From: Oscillospiraceae bacterium
Lineage (GTDB): Bacteria; Bacillota; Clostridia; Oscillospirales; UBA929
Length of the DNA stretch: 6,354 nt
Assembly: GCA_031271525.1 (NCBI GenBank)
Contig: JAISVO010000152.1
Span: forward strand, 1-6,354
Reading direction: 5' to 3'
Part shown: positions 1-5,088 of the stretch, in pieces
Layout of the letters: every line of letters starts with the position of its first letter
How positions within the stretch are numbered: position 1 is the first letter of the stretch
Notes under the pieces: model-generated
Told to the model about the DNA's origin: nothing
The model's database searches: none
The model's input: the letters and a program-made list of their open reading frames with translations, nothing else
Made by a program: the position numbers and the translations under genes

Positions 1-264
1 CCGGGATTTCGCGATCATCGCTTCGGTCGGCCCCTCCGCAATGGTATACGGTTCGTCAACCGGTGGGGACGGTTCGGGAATCGGAGACGGTTCCGGGGTC
101 GGGGAGGGTTCTTCGATGACTGACGCAGGTTTGTCCGAATCGTTCGGCTCGCTTGGCGGGGGCGGTTCGGGCGTCGGCGAGGGAGATGGTGAGTTAGCGG
201 CGCAGGAGCCGAGGAGGAGTAAACAGCAGAGCAAGGCGGCGAACCGGAAGAGGTTACGGTACAT
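1..264 (-). CDS. Lipoprotein with proline-rich linker, N-terminal part only (runs off left edge)
   Basis: An open frame on the minus strand starts at ATG 264-262 and stays open for 88 codons to the window edge, so only the N-terminus is visible. Residues 1-21 are a clear lipoprotein signal peptide: MYRNLFRF, a Leu/Ala/Cys-rich core, then LLLLGSC, a lipobox with Cys21 as the predicted lipidated residue. Residues 24-72 are a low-complexity linker of repeated Pro, Ser, Glu and Thr (PSPSPTPEPPPP, then EPSPTPEPSPIPEPSPP), as is common between the lipid anchor and a folded extracellular domain. The remaining residues (EPYTIAEGPTEAMIAKSR) are too few to identify that domain. The start lies 11 bases inside the nitroreductase gene, with GGAAGG at 271-276 as ribosome binding site, so the two are probably translationally coupled. 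The protein is inferred to sit on the outer face of the cytoplasmic membrane. Its function is unknown. The glycine-rich plus-strand reading of the same bases is a shadow. Confidence 0.8.
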   Translation of the reverse strand, partial: MYRNLFRFAALLCCLLLLGSCAANSPSPSPTPEPPPPSEPNDSDKPASVIEEPSPTPEPSPIPEPSPPVDEPYTIAEGPTEAMIAKSR

Positions 265-805
265 AGCTGACCTTCCCCCAATCGAGTTTATGCGGTTCCC
301 GCTCTGTTTTTGCTTCACCCACCAAGATGGCGATACCGAAATGGTATCCATCCGGGAACTGAAGCTTTTTCTCAAAATCTTCTTTACGGGAACCGCTCAG
401 AGGGAGCCGCGCCATGCCGCAGATGACGCTTCCAAGCCCCAGAGCATGGGCAGCCAGTGACACGTTTTGGCTTACGATACCGCAGTCCATAGCGGCGGGG
501 TCGGAGCCGTTGGAAGACACCATCACCATACAGGGCGCGTTGTAGAAGATCGTGCCGCCCCGTTGCATCACCTGAGCATACCAGTCTTTGTCCTGGGCTT
601 CGATCTCCTTCACTCCGACAGCGTCCAACTCCTCCAGCAGAGCTTTGTCGGTGACGATGGTGATGTGCCAAGGCTGGAGGTTCATCGCGCTGGGCGACGC
701 CAGAGCCGCTTCTGCCAGAGTTTTTAATTGGTCTTCTTTAAGCGGCTCACCAGTGAAGTCTCGGCAGGAGTAGCGTTCCGTGATCGCGTCTTGGATTTTT
801 GCCAT
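254..805 (-). CDS. Nitroreductase family protein (FMN-dependent NAD(P)H oxidoreductase)
   Basis: The product has 183 residues, a usual length for a compact nitroreductase. These are cytosolic, usually dimeric FMN enzymes that pass electrons from NAD(P)H to nitro compounds, quinones or similar acceptors. Family marks are visible in order: ERYSCRDF at 10-17, whose Arg11, Ser13 and Arg15 match the FMN phosphate-binding motif; SPSAMNLQPWH at 37-47; NAPCMVMV at 89-96; a DCG...Q...AA...GLG block at 107-125 ending in SVICG; and LVGEAKTEREPHK at 161-173 near the C-terminus. The true substrate cannot be read from sequence. The start ATG follows GGAAAGGATGGGG and lies about 25 bases from the predicted transcription start of the promoter at 838-866. 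The last 11 bases overlap the downstream lipoprotein gene. It diverges from the NfnA-like reductase gene and could share its control. Confidence 0.93.
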   Translation of the reverse strand: MAKIQDAITERYSCRDFTGEPLKEDQLKTLAEAALASPSAMNLQPWHITIVTDKALLEELDAVGVKEIEAQDKDWYAQVMQRGGTIFYNAPCMVMVSSNGSDPAAMDCGIVSQNVSLAAHALGLGSVICGMARLPLSGSRKEDFEKKLQFPDGYHFGIAILVGEAKTEREPHKLDWGKVSYVP

Positions 806-837
806 GTTTTCCCCATCCTTTCCTATACGTTGACATC

Positions 838-866
838 AGTATACCACAGTTTGCAACCCTTGCCAA
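838..866 (-). promoter_or_regulatory. Predicted sigma-A promoter for the nitroreductase-lipoprotein pair
   Basis: Reading the minus strand, TTGGCA (866-861) is followed by exactly 17 bases and then TATACT (843-838). Each hexamer matches the consensus at five of six positions. A TGG directly before the -10 adds an extended -10 element. Transcription would start near 831, giving a leader of about 25 bases that carries the ribosome binding site. The -35 box overlaps the -35 box of the opposite promoter by five bases. Confidence 0.7.
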
Positions 867-888
867 TGTGCATTTTTTGTGTTAGACT
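860..888 (+). promoter_or_regulatory. Predicted sigma-A promoter for the NfnA-like gene
   Basis: TTGCCA (860-865) is followed by 17 bases and TAGACT (883-888), with an extended -10 TGT just before it. The -35 matches the consensus at five of six positions and the -10 at four of six. Transcription would start near 895, at the very edge of the GAAGGAG ribosome binding site, so the leader would be only about 16 bases. An alternative -10, TATACT at 888-893, matches better but has no -35 at suitable spacing and would start transcription inside the ribosome binding site. Confidence 0.5.
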
Positions 889-894
889 ATACTT

Positions 895-901
895 GAAGGA
901 G
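895..901 (+). promoter_or_regulatory. Ribosome binding site fixing the start of the NfnA-like gene
   Basis: GAAGGAG lies 9 bases before ATG 911. It selects this start over in-frame codons further upstream: the frame is open back to 728, but residues encoded there do not resemble the family and would cross the divergent promoters. Confidence 0.8.
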
Positions 902-910
902 ATTACCCCG

Positions 911-1741
911 ATGTATGAAATTATCCGAAAACAAATATTGAACAGTCAGACAGCACGGCTTGACATAGCCGCCCCGGACGTTGCGGCCAAGGTAAAAGCC
1001 GGGCAGTTTGTCATCCTCCGCAACCACGAGATGGGGGAACGGTACCCCCTCACCGTTGCCTCGGCAAATCCTGACGGCACCATCACGCTGATCTATCAGA
1101 AGGTGGGGCACAGCACCAAAGAGCTGGACGCGGTCCCGGTTGGCGGGCGTGTCCTTACCCTCGCGGGTCCTCTCGGAAAACCCACCGAGATCGGCGGGGT
1201 CGCGCGTGCCGTTGTGGTAGGCGGCGGTCTCGGCTGCGCCATCGCGTGGCCTGTCGCCCGAGCCTTGACCCAAAGCGGAGCGCATGTCGACATGGTCGCG
1301 GGCTTCCGCACCAAAGACCTTGTGGTCTTGGAGGAGGAACTGGCGCGGGACAGCGCGGCCCTCCACATCTGCACCGACGACGGGACATACGGTCAGAAGG
1401 GGCTTGTGACTGACGCCCTGCGGTCTTTACTCGAAAAAGGGCCTTACGACGAAGTCTTCGCCATAGGGCCCTTAGTGATGATGAAATTTGTCGTGGCCGC
1501 CGCCAAACCATTCGGGATCAAGACAACGGTCAGCATGAACCCGCTGATGGTGGACGGTACCGGGTTATGCGGTTGCTGTCGGGTGACCGTTAACGGCAAA
1601 GCCCGCTTTGCCTGTGTGGACGGTCCCGATTTCGACGGTTACGAGGTGGATTTCGACGAAGCAATCCGCCGCCTGAGCGCTTACCGCGCCGAGGAACTGG
1701 TGATGGATCACCCCTGCAGAATTAGGACGATGGGCCATTAA
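911..1741 (+). CDS. NfnA/SudB-like FAD/NAD(P)-binding reductase subunit with [2Fe-2S] site
   Basis: The 276-residue product resembles the small subunit of NADH-dependent ferredoxin:NADP+ oxidoreductase (Nfn, formerly called sulfide dehydrogenase), a cytosolic electron-bifurcating complex, over its whole length. Residues 1-95 form the FAD-binding barrel, with RYPLTVAS at 44-51 as the flavin motif. Residues 98-200 form the nucleotide-binding domain, with VVVGGGLGCA at 101-110 and TDDGTYGQKG at 155-164. The C-terminal iron-sulfur segment reads MVDGTGLCGCCRV at 213-225 and FACVDGPDFDG at 233-243. Cys220, Cys223 and Cys235 are the expected cluster ligands, with an aspartate (probably Asp215) as the fourth ligand known for this family. 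Cys222 is an additional cysteine. PyrK, the dihydroorotate dehydrogenase partner, is related but has a different cysteine spacing. The large subunit (NfnB, GltD-like) normally follows directly. Here the next gene is on the other strand and unrelated, so the partner is elsewhere or absent. The stop overlaps the converging phosphoesterase stop. Confidence 0.92.
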   Translation: MYEIIRKQILNSQTARLDIAAPDVAAKVKAGQFVILRNHEMGERYPLTVASANPDGTITLIYQKVGHSTKELDAVPVGGRVLTLAGPLGKPTEIGGVARAVVVGGGLGCAIAWPVARALTQSGAHVDMVAGFRTKDLVVLEEELARDSAALHICTDDGTYGQKGLVTDALRSLLEKGPYDEVFAIGPLVMMKFVVAAAKPFGIKTTVSMNPLMVDGTGLCGCCRVTVNGKARFACVDGPDFDGYEVDFDEAIRRLSAYRAEELVMDHPCRIRTMGH

Positions 1742-2436
1742 GGTAATTCCACCGGAACCGGCGTAAAATCCAGATGGTCGGCGGAGATCAATCGGTAGTG
1801 AATCCCGCCGTAGCTACCCTCGATCGCGCGACTACGGGCGTATCCGTGCAGATGCCCGAAGTAGCAGCGCTTCACGCCATATTCATTCAAAACGTCCACC
1901 AGTTGGTCGCAACGGTAGCCCTTATACAGCGGCGGGTAGTGCAGGAAGACAAGCAGTTCATCGCCGGTCAGCTTCCGTCCGGCGTCTAAAGACGCGCGGA
2001 GCCGCCCCACCTCGCGGTTAATCATCTTCACGTCGTGCTCGCCACCCCGCTCCTCCTCGAAAAACCAGCCCCGGGTTCCGCAGATTGCGGCGTCGCCGTA
2101 GGGAAACGCATTGTTGTGGAGGATGTCCAGCGTCCGTAAACTGTTTTCGGCGAAAAAGCGCTTCATCTTGGAGGCGGTATCCCAGAAATAGTCGTGGTTG
2201 CCTTTCAGCAGAAGCTTTTTGCAGGGATACCGCTCCAAAAAGGTAAAGTCCGCAAGGGCTTCAGCGAGGGTCATCCCCCACGACGTATCGCCGCAGAGCA
2301 CCAGCGTGTCGTCCTCCGTAAGCGCTGACAACCCCTTCTCAACTTTAGCCGCGTAGCCTTCCCACGCGCCGCCGAAAACATCCATCGGTTTGTTGGCGGT
2401 TAATGAAAGATGCAGGTCCCCGATTGTGTAAAGCAT
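1738..2436 (-). CDS. Metallophosphoesterase (calcineurin-like)
   Basis: The 232-residue product has all the metal-binding motifs of the calcineurin-like phosphoesterase fold in order: GDLHL (Asp7, His9), LCGDTSWG (Asp50), KGNHDYFW (Asn80, His81), FLHYPPLY (His166) and YFGHLHGY (His195, His197). These hold a two-metal centre that hydrolyses phosphoester bonds. The active site looks complete. The short single-domain form, the TSWG after the second motif and the absence of a signal peptide or membrane segment point to the cytosolic phosphohydrolase group common in clostridia, whose substrate is not established. The start ATG is preceded by GGAGAGG with five bases between. The gene stands alone: it converges on the NfnA-like gene with stop codons sharing TTAA, and diverges from the DUF1540 gene across a 73-base spacer. 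Confidence 0.93.
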   Translation of the reverse strand: MLYTIGDLHLSLTANKPMDVFGGAWEGYAAKVEKGLSALTEDDTLVLCGDTSWGMTLAEALADFTFLERYPCKKLLLKGNHDYFWDTASKMKRFFAENSLRTLDILHNNAFPYGDAAICGTRGWFFEEERGGEHDVKMINREVGRLRASLDAGRKLTGDELLVFLHYPPLYKGYRCDQLVDVLNEYGVKRCYFGHLHGYARSRAIEGSYGGIHYRLISADHLDFTPVPVELP

Positions 2437-2452
2437 CGTTTCCTCTCCGTTG

Positions 2453-2458
2453 TATAAT
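2453..2458 (+). promoter_or_regulatory. Candidate -10 box for the DUF1540 gene
   Basis: A perfect TATAAT lies 52 bases upstream of the DUF1540 start in the divergent spacer, which would give a leader of about 45 bases. No good -35 is present at 16-19 bases: TTGTGT at 2424-2429 is too far (23 bases) and lies inside the start of the phosphoesterase gene. The same AT-rich block, read on the minus strand as CATTATACA, could serve as the phosphoesterase -10, so the two promoters may overlap. No clear minus-strand -35 is visible either. Confidence 0.35.
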
Positions 2459-2509
2459 GACTTAGGAAAACAGGCATACTACCCAAAAAGCAAAGGAGTT
2501 ATCTCTACT

Positions 2510-2674
2510 ATGCTGAGTCATCCGAACAAATCCAGCGTCAGCTGCACCGTAGGTACCTGCGCCTATCACGGTCCGAACAACCAATGCACCGCCGGAAGCA
2601 TCAACGTCGGTACCGAGTATGCGCTGGACAAGACAGAGACGTTCTGTTCTACGTATACGAATAAGGCGCATTAA
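2510..2674 (+). CDS. DUF1540 domain small cysteine protein
   Basis: This 54-residue protein matches the DUF1540 pattern: VSCTVGTCAYHG at 10-21, NNQCTAGSINVG at 23-34 and TETFCSTYTN at 42-51. The four cysteines (12, 17, 26, 46) are the family's conserved set and suggest a small metal-binding fold, probably zinc. That role is inferred, because the family has no assigned function. Such proteins are frequent in clostridia and often occur as separate short genes. The ATG at 2510 is chosen because AAAGGAG (2492-2498) lies 11 bases before it and the domain begins immediately. The frame is open further upstream only to a TTG at 2450 that lacks a ribosome binding site. There is no signal peptide or membrane segment, so it is expected in the cytosol. 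Confidence 0.88.
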   Translation: MLSHPNKSSVSCTVGTCAYHGPNNQCTAGSINVGTEYALDKTETFCSTYTNKAH

Positions 2675-2680
2675 CGCGCG

Positions 2681-2704
2681 CGGGCGAACATAGTTCGCCT
2701 CTAC
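2681..2704. repeat. Small palindromic intergenic repeat (hairpin) between convergent genes
   Basis: GGCGAAC (2683-2689) and GTTCGCC (2693-2699) form a perfect 7-base inverted repeat around a 3-base ATA loop, preceded by a CG-rich run and followed by TCTAC. It lies between the converging DUF1540 and thrC genes. No T-run follows on either strand, so it is not a standard intrinsic terminator, though it could slow polymerase or protect 3' ends. The form GTAG-RGGCGAAC-N3-GTTCGCCCGC (minus strand) resembles dispersed palindromes I recall from clostridial genomes. Only one copy is present here, so repeat status is inferred. Its end overlaps the thrC stop codon. Confidence 0.5.
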
Positions 2705-4086
2705 ATAGCAAAAAACGTTTTTACGTAATCCCCAATACCGTCGGGGTCTACTGCGTCGAAGAATCGGCGCGGCTTTTGTATCGTCAGCGCGGCGGGGATC
2801 GGGAAGGACACGCCGCCCAGCGCGGCTTTCACGGCTTCGGGAAATTTCCCCGGGTGAGCTGTCGATACCACAATCCCGTTCCGTGCCACAGCCGCCGCCG
2901 TGGCGGTATGCGGATCAATGACATAGCCCGCCTTGTCATAGACCTCGCGGATGTGATCCGCCGCCTGCGCATCATCCCGCCAAACCGCGCGGAACTCTTC
3001 CCGCATCGCAGATCCAGTCGGTTCGCCGAGGGTGTAGACGCCGGTTGCCGAAAGTTTTCGCATACAGTCGGCCGTATAGGCGCTGTCGCAGCCTGAGAGG
3101 AGGTATACGGCGCGCTCAAAGTTGCTGGACACTAGGATGTCCATTGACGGAGACGTCGTCCTCACGAGGGCTCGGTTGCGGTCATACACGCCGTCCTCAA
3201 TCACCCGGGTGAGAACGTTATTGCTGTTGGATACACAGACCAGCTTTCCCAGCGGCACGCCCATCCGCTTGGCGTAGAGGGCAGCGAGGATATTGCCGAA
3301 ATTTCCGGTGGGAACATATATGTCGGGTGCGCCGTCTGCCGCCCGCTCGGGGTATTTTTCCAAAAAGTCGGCGTATGCCGACACATAGTAGGCGATTTGG
3401 GGGAGAAGCCGCCCGAGGTTAATTGAATTTGCGGAAGTCAGCAGGAAGGTATCGCTCGGCGGGACTGCGGAGAAAATCCGCTTCACCCCGGCCTGAGCGT
3501 CGTCAAAATCACCCCGTACGGCGCAGACGCCGACATTGAAGCCCTCCTGCGTCACCATCTGGAGCTTTTGGACGTCCGAAACGCCCTCTTCGGGGTAGAA
3601 GACGAGAACCATGGTTCCCGGAACATCCCGGAACCCCTCCAGCGCGGCTTTACCTGTGTCGCCCGAGGTAGCGGTCAGGATAAAGACCTCCCGGCTCTCC
3701 CCGGTCAGTTCTTTCGCCTTTCCGATCAGCCGAGGGAGGACTTGCAACGCCATATCCTTAAACGCGCAGGTCGGCCCGTGCCACAGCTCCAAGAAGAGAG
3801 GAAGATTTTTACTAACCTCAACCAGCGGCGCCGGTTCGCCGTCGAACCCGGCGTAGGCTTCCCGGGTCAACGCGGTCAGGTCGCCGAACTCGGGCAGATA
3901 CAGCGATAATACGGCGGCGGCCTTCCGGGGGTAGTCCATCGCTTTTATTTGATCCATAAACCCTTCGGGAAGGGTTGGGATTTCCTCGGGCACGAACAGG
4001 CCGCCGTCCGGCGCCAAGCCCTGCAGAATGGCTTCCGCGCCGCTCACCGGTTCGGTTTGTCCCCTTGTGCTGATGTAACGCATCAT
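2701..4086 (-). CDS. thrC: Threonine synthase
   Basis: The 461-residue product converts O-phosphohomoserine and water to threonine and phosphate with pyridoxal phosphate, the last step of threonine synthesis, in the cytosol. Its length and N-terminus (MRYISTRG, then GLAPDGGLFVPEEIP at 23-37) fit the long, E. coli/yeast-like class with a separate N-terminal domain. WHGPTCAFKDMALQ at 102-115 contains Lys110, which binds the cofactor. TATSGDTGKAA at 138-148, NSINLGRLLPQ at 220-230 and the phosphate-binding VPTGNFGN at 258-265 are all intact, as is STAHPGKFPE at 408-417. Two adjacent ATG codons (4086 and 4083) can start it. GGAGG in the preceding gene lies 5 bases from the first and 8 from the second, and family alignment also favours the second, giving 460 residues. 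The preceding gene's stop touches the first ATG, so translation is probably coupled. No other threonine pathway gene is in view. Confidence 0.97.
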   Translation of the reverse strand: MMRYISTRGQTEPVSGAEAILQGLAPDGGLFVPEEIPTLPEGFMDQIKAMDYPRKAAAVLSLYLPEFGDLTALTREAYAGFDGEPAPLVEVSKNLPLFLELWHGPTCAFKDMALQVLPRLIGKAKELTGESREVFILTATSGDTGKAALEGFRDVPGTMVLVFYPEEGVSDVQKLQMVTQEGFNVGVCAVRGDFDDAQAGVKRIFSAVPPSDTFLLTSANSINLGRLLPQIAYYVSAYADFLEKYPERAADGAPDIYVPTGNFGNILAALYAKRMGVPLGKLVCVSNSNNVLTRVIEDGVYDRNRALVRTTSPSMDILVSSNFERAVYLLSGCDSAYTADCMRKLSATGVYTLGEPTGSAMREEFRAVWRDDAQAADHIREVYDKAGYVIDPHTATAAAVARNGIVVSTAHPGKFPEAVKAALGGVSFPIPAALTIQKPRRFFDAVDPDGIGDYVKTFFAM

Positions 4087-4725
4087 TTAATCCTCCCGTA
4101 TCCGCTGAAGTAGGAATTGCCTCAGCCATTCGGCACTTTCCGGCTTGGACAGGATCCGTTTTTCCATCTTGTAGCTCAATACCCGCCCCAAAGATGGTAG
4201 GTCGCTGTCCGCTATATCGTATGTGAGTGAGTGCCAAAAATCCTGCTCCGGTACCTCCGGCAGTAGGTCGGTCGTGCCGTGCAACGCGATGCCATGGAGC
4301 TTTATTAGCCGGACGTGGCACGCGATGTCCGGGTCGAGGAAGTCTTCGTCAATCAGAAAATGTTTGGTGACCGAACCGCTTAATAGTTTTTGGTAGCTCT
4401 TCGTCCACATCCCGCTGTAGTGAAACTGACAGGGCATGGGATGCCGCCAAGGGCAGAGGTCGTCGGCGTAGACTGCGGACATTTCCAGCGGTGACGGATG
4501 GTTATCGGCACTGAGGATGTCCTTTGCGATAGCCAACCGTTCCGCCCGGGGGATCTTTCGGTCGCACACCGCCAAAAGATCAATGTCGCTGCTCCGCTCG
4601 TCGAACGCGCCCAGCGCGATGGACCCGTGGACATACAGACCGGTTAACAAGGAACCCAGATGGGTATTCCAGATATCAAAAACCCGGTCGATCTGTGCTT
4701 TGACTGCGGGGGATAGAGTGTCCAT
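4087..4725 (-). CDS. AadA-like nucleotidyltransferase with shortened C-terminal domain
   Basis: The 212-residue product belongs to the ANT(3'')/ANT(9)-like nucleotidyltransferases. Its core reads GLYVHGSIALGAFDERSSDI at 29-48 followed by DLLAV: the GS...G loop at 34-39 and the metal-binding Asp47 and Asp49. LEMSAVY at 80-86 places Glu81 where AadA has its catalytic glutamate. FHYSGMW at 101-107 and DPDIACHVRLIKLHGIALHG at 131-150 are further family blocks. The C-terminal helical domain (DUF4111-like) begins (LGRVLSY, then ILSKPESAEW to residue 200) but stops 12 residues later, whereas family members usually continue for roughly another 40. Such enzymes adenylylate aminoglycosides, but chromosomal homologues often have unknown substrates, so resistance should not be assumed. 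Start ATG 4725 is preferred because AGGTGAG sits five bases before it; an upstream GTG (4734) lies inside that site. The gene lies 9 bases after yraN and touches thrC. Confidence 0.85.
   Translation of the reverse strand: MDTLSPAVKAQIDRVFDIWNTHLGSLLTGLYVHGSIALGAFDERSSDIDLLAVCDRKIPRAERLAIAKDILSADNHPSPLEMSAVYADDLCPWRHPMPCQFHYSGMWTKSYQKLLSGSVTKHFLIDEDFLDPDIACHVRLIKLHGIALHGTTDLLPEVPEQDFWHSLTYDIADSDLPSLGRVLSYKMEKRILSKPESAEWLRQFLLQRIRED
4091..4097 (-). promoter_or_regulatory. Ribosome binding site for thrC inside the upstream gene
   Basis: GGGAGGA on the minus strand lies within the last codons of the nucleotidyltransferase gene (Arg-Glu-Asp-stop). Its core is 5 bases from ATG 4086 and 8 bases from ATG 4083. 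The second spacing is nearer the optimum and favours the start at 4083. Confidence 0.7.
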
Positions 4726-4729
4726 ACTG

Positions 4730-4736
4730 CTCACCT
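4730..4736 (-). promoter_or_regulatory. Ribosome binding site deciding the nucleotidyltransferase start
   Basis: AGGTGAG on the minus strand precedes ATG 4725 and overlaps the yraN stop codon TAG (4737-4735). The in-frame GTG at 4734 is part of this site and has no binding site of its own, so the shorter 212-residue form is more likely. Confidence 0.65.
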
Positions 4737-5088
4737 AAAACGCGTTCTCGATGTGCTCAATTTCCAGCTCGTCATATCCGCCGCCGGGGGCGTTGATCGC
4801 GATCACGTCGATCCGGGGCTGCAGGGTGGAGTGCTGGTTCGACATCAGAAAGTACTCGGCGGTCTTGCGGACCCGTCGCCGTTTCGCGGGGGTCACCGTT
4901 TCCAGTGGATGCCCATAGTCGGCTTTCGCCCGCATTTTTACCTCGACGAAAACAAGGTATTCCTCGTTGTAGACAATCAGATCAATCTCGCCGAAAGGGG
5001 CGGCAAAATTGCTCGTTAATAATGTATACCCCTTATTGGTCAAGTATTGCAGGGCGACTTGCTCCCCCCGGTTCCCTTCTTTACGCAT
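4735..5088 (-). CDS. yraN: UPF0102 family protein YraN (endonuclease-like fold)
   Basis: The 117-residue product has the length and motifs of UPF0102/YraN: an N-terminal GNRGEQVALQYLTNKGYTLL (5-24), then NFAAPFGEIDLI at 27-38 and YLVFVEVKMR at 44-53. Asp36, Glu49 and Lys51 form a PD-(D/E)XK-type nuclease site like that of Holliday junction resolvases. ETVTPAKRRRV at 63-73 and an IDVIAI strand at 93-98 complete the fold. The family is widespread and its activity in cells is not settled, so nuclease function is inferred from the fold. ATG 5088 follows AGGAGG at an 11-base distance. The frame remains open upstream to about 5466, but that part is the shadow of rnhB. The gene overlaps rnhB by 49 bases, and an rnhB-yraN order is common in Firmicutes. 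Confidence 0.93.
   Translation of the reverse strand: MRKEGNRGEQVALQYLTNKGYTLLTSNFAAPFGEIDLIVYNEEYLVFVEVKMRAKADYGHPLETVTPAKRRRVRKTAEYFLMSNQHSTLQPRIDVIAINAPGGGYDELEIEHIENAF

Noticed and set aside
41..460. Plus-strand frame rich in glycine, serine and aspartate that looks like a low-complexity protein
   Set aside because: It is the complement of the Pro/Glu/Ser linker in the minus-strand lipoprotein and of the nitroreductase gene. It has no ribosome binding site and no family resemblance.
830..835. A perfect TTGACA on the plus strand as -35 for the NfnA-like gene
   Set aside because: No acceptable -10 lies 16-19 bases downstream; the sequence there is GCAACC-like.
838..893. AGTATA...TATACT inverted repeat as an operator
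   Set aside because: The arms are 44 bases apart and coincide with -10-like elements, so chance and promoter constraint explain them.
728..910. N-terminal extension of the NfnA-like protein back to 728
   Set aside because: It crosses both promoters and the nitroreductase start, does not resemble the family, and a good ribosome binding site selects 911.
2683..2699. Intrinsic terminator for DUF1540 or thrC
   Set aside because: The hairpin is perfect but short, and no T-run follows on either strand.
3832..3847. GGTTCG...CGAACC inverted repeat as a second copy of the palindrome
   Set aside because: It lies inside thrC coding sequence, lacks the flanking GTAG and CCGC parts, and is explained by codon content.
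3818..4321. Frameshifted continuation of the nucleotidyltransferase in another minus-strand frame
   Set aside because: Its translation does not resemble the missing AadA C-terminus and it overlaps well-supported thrC coding sequence.
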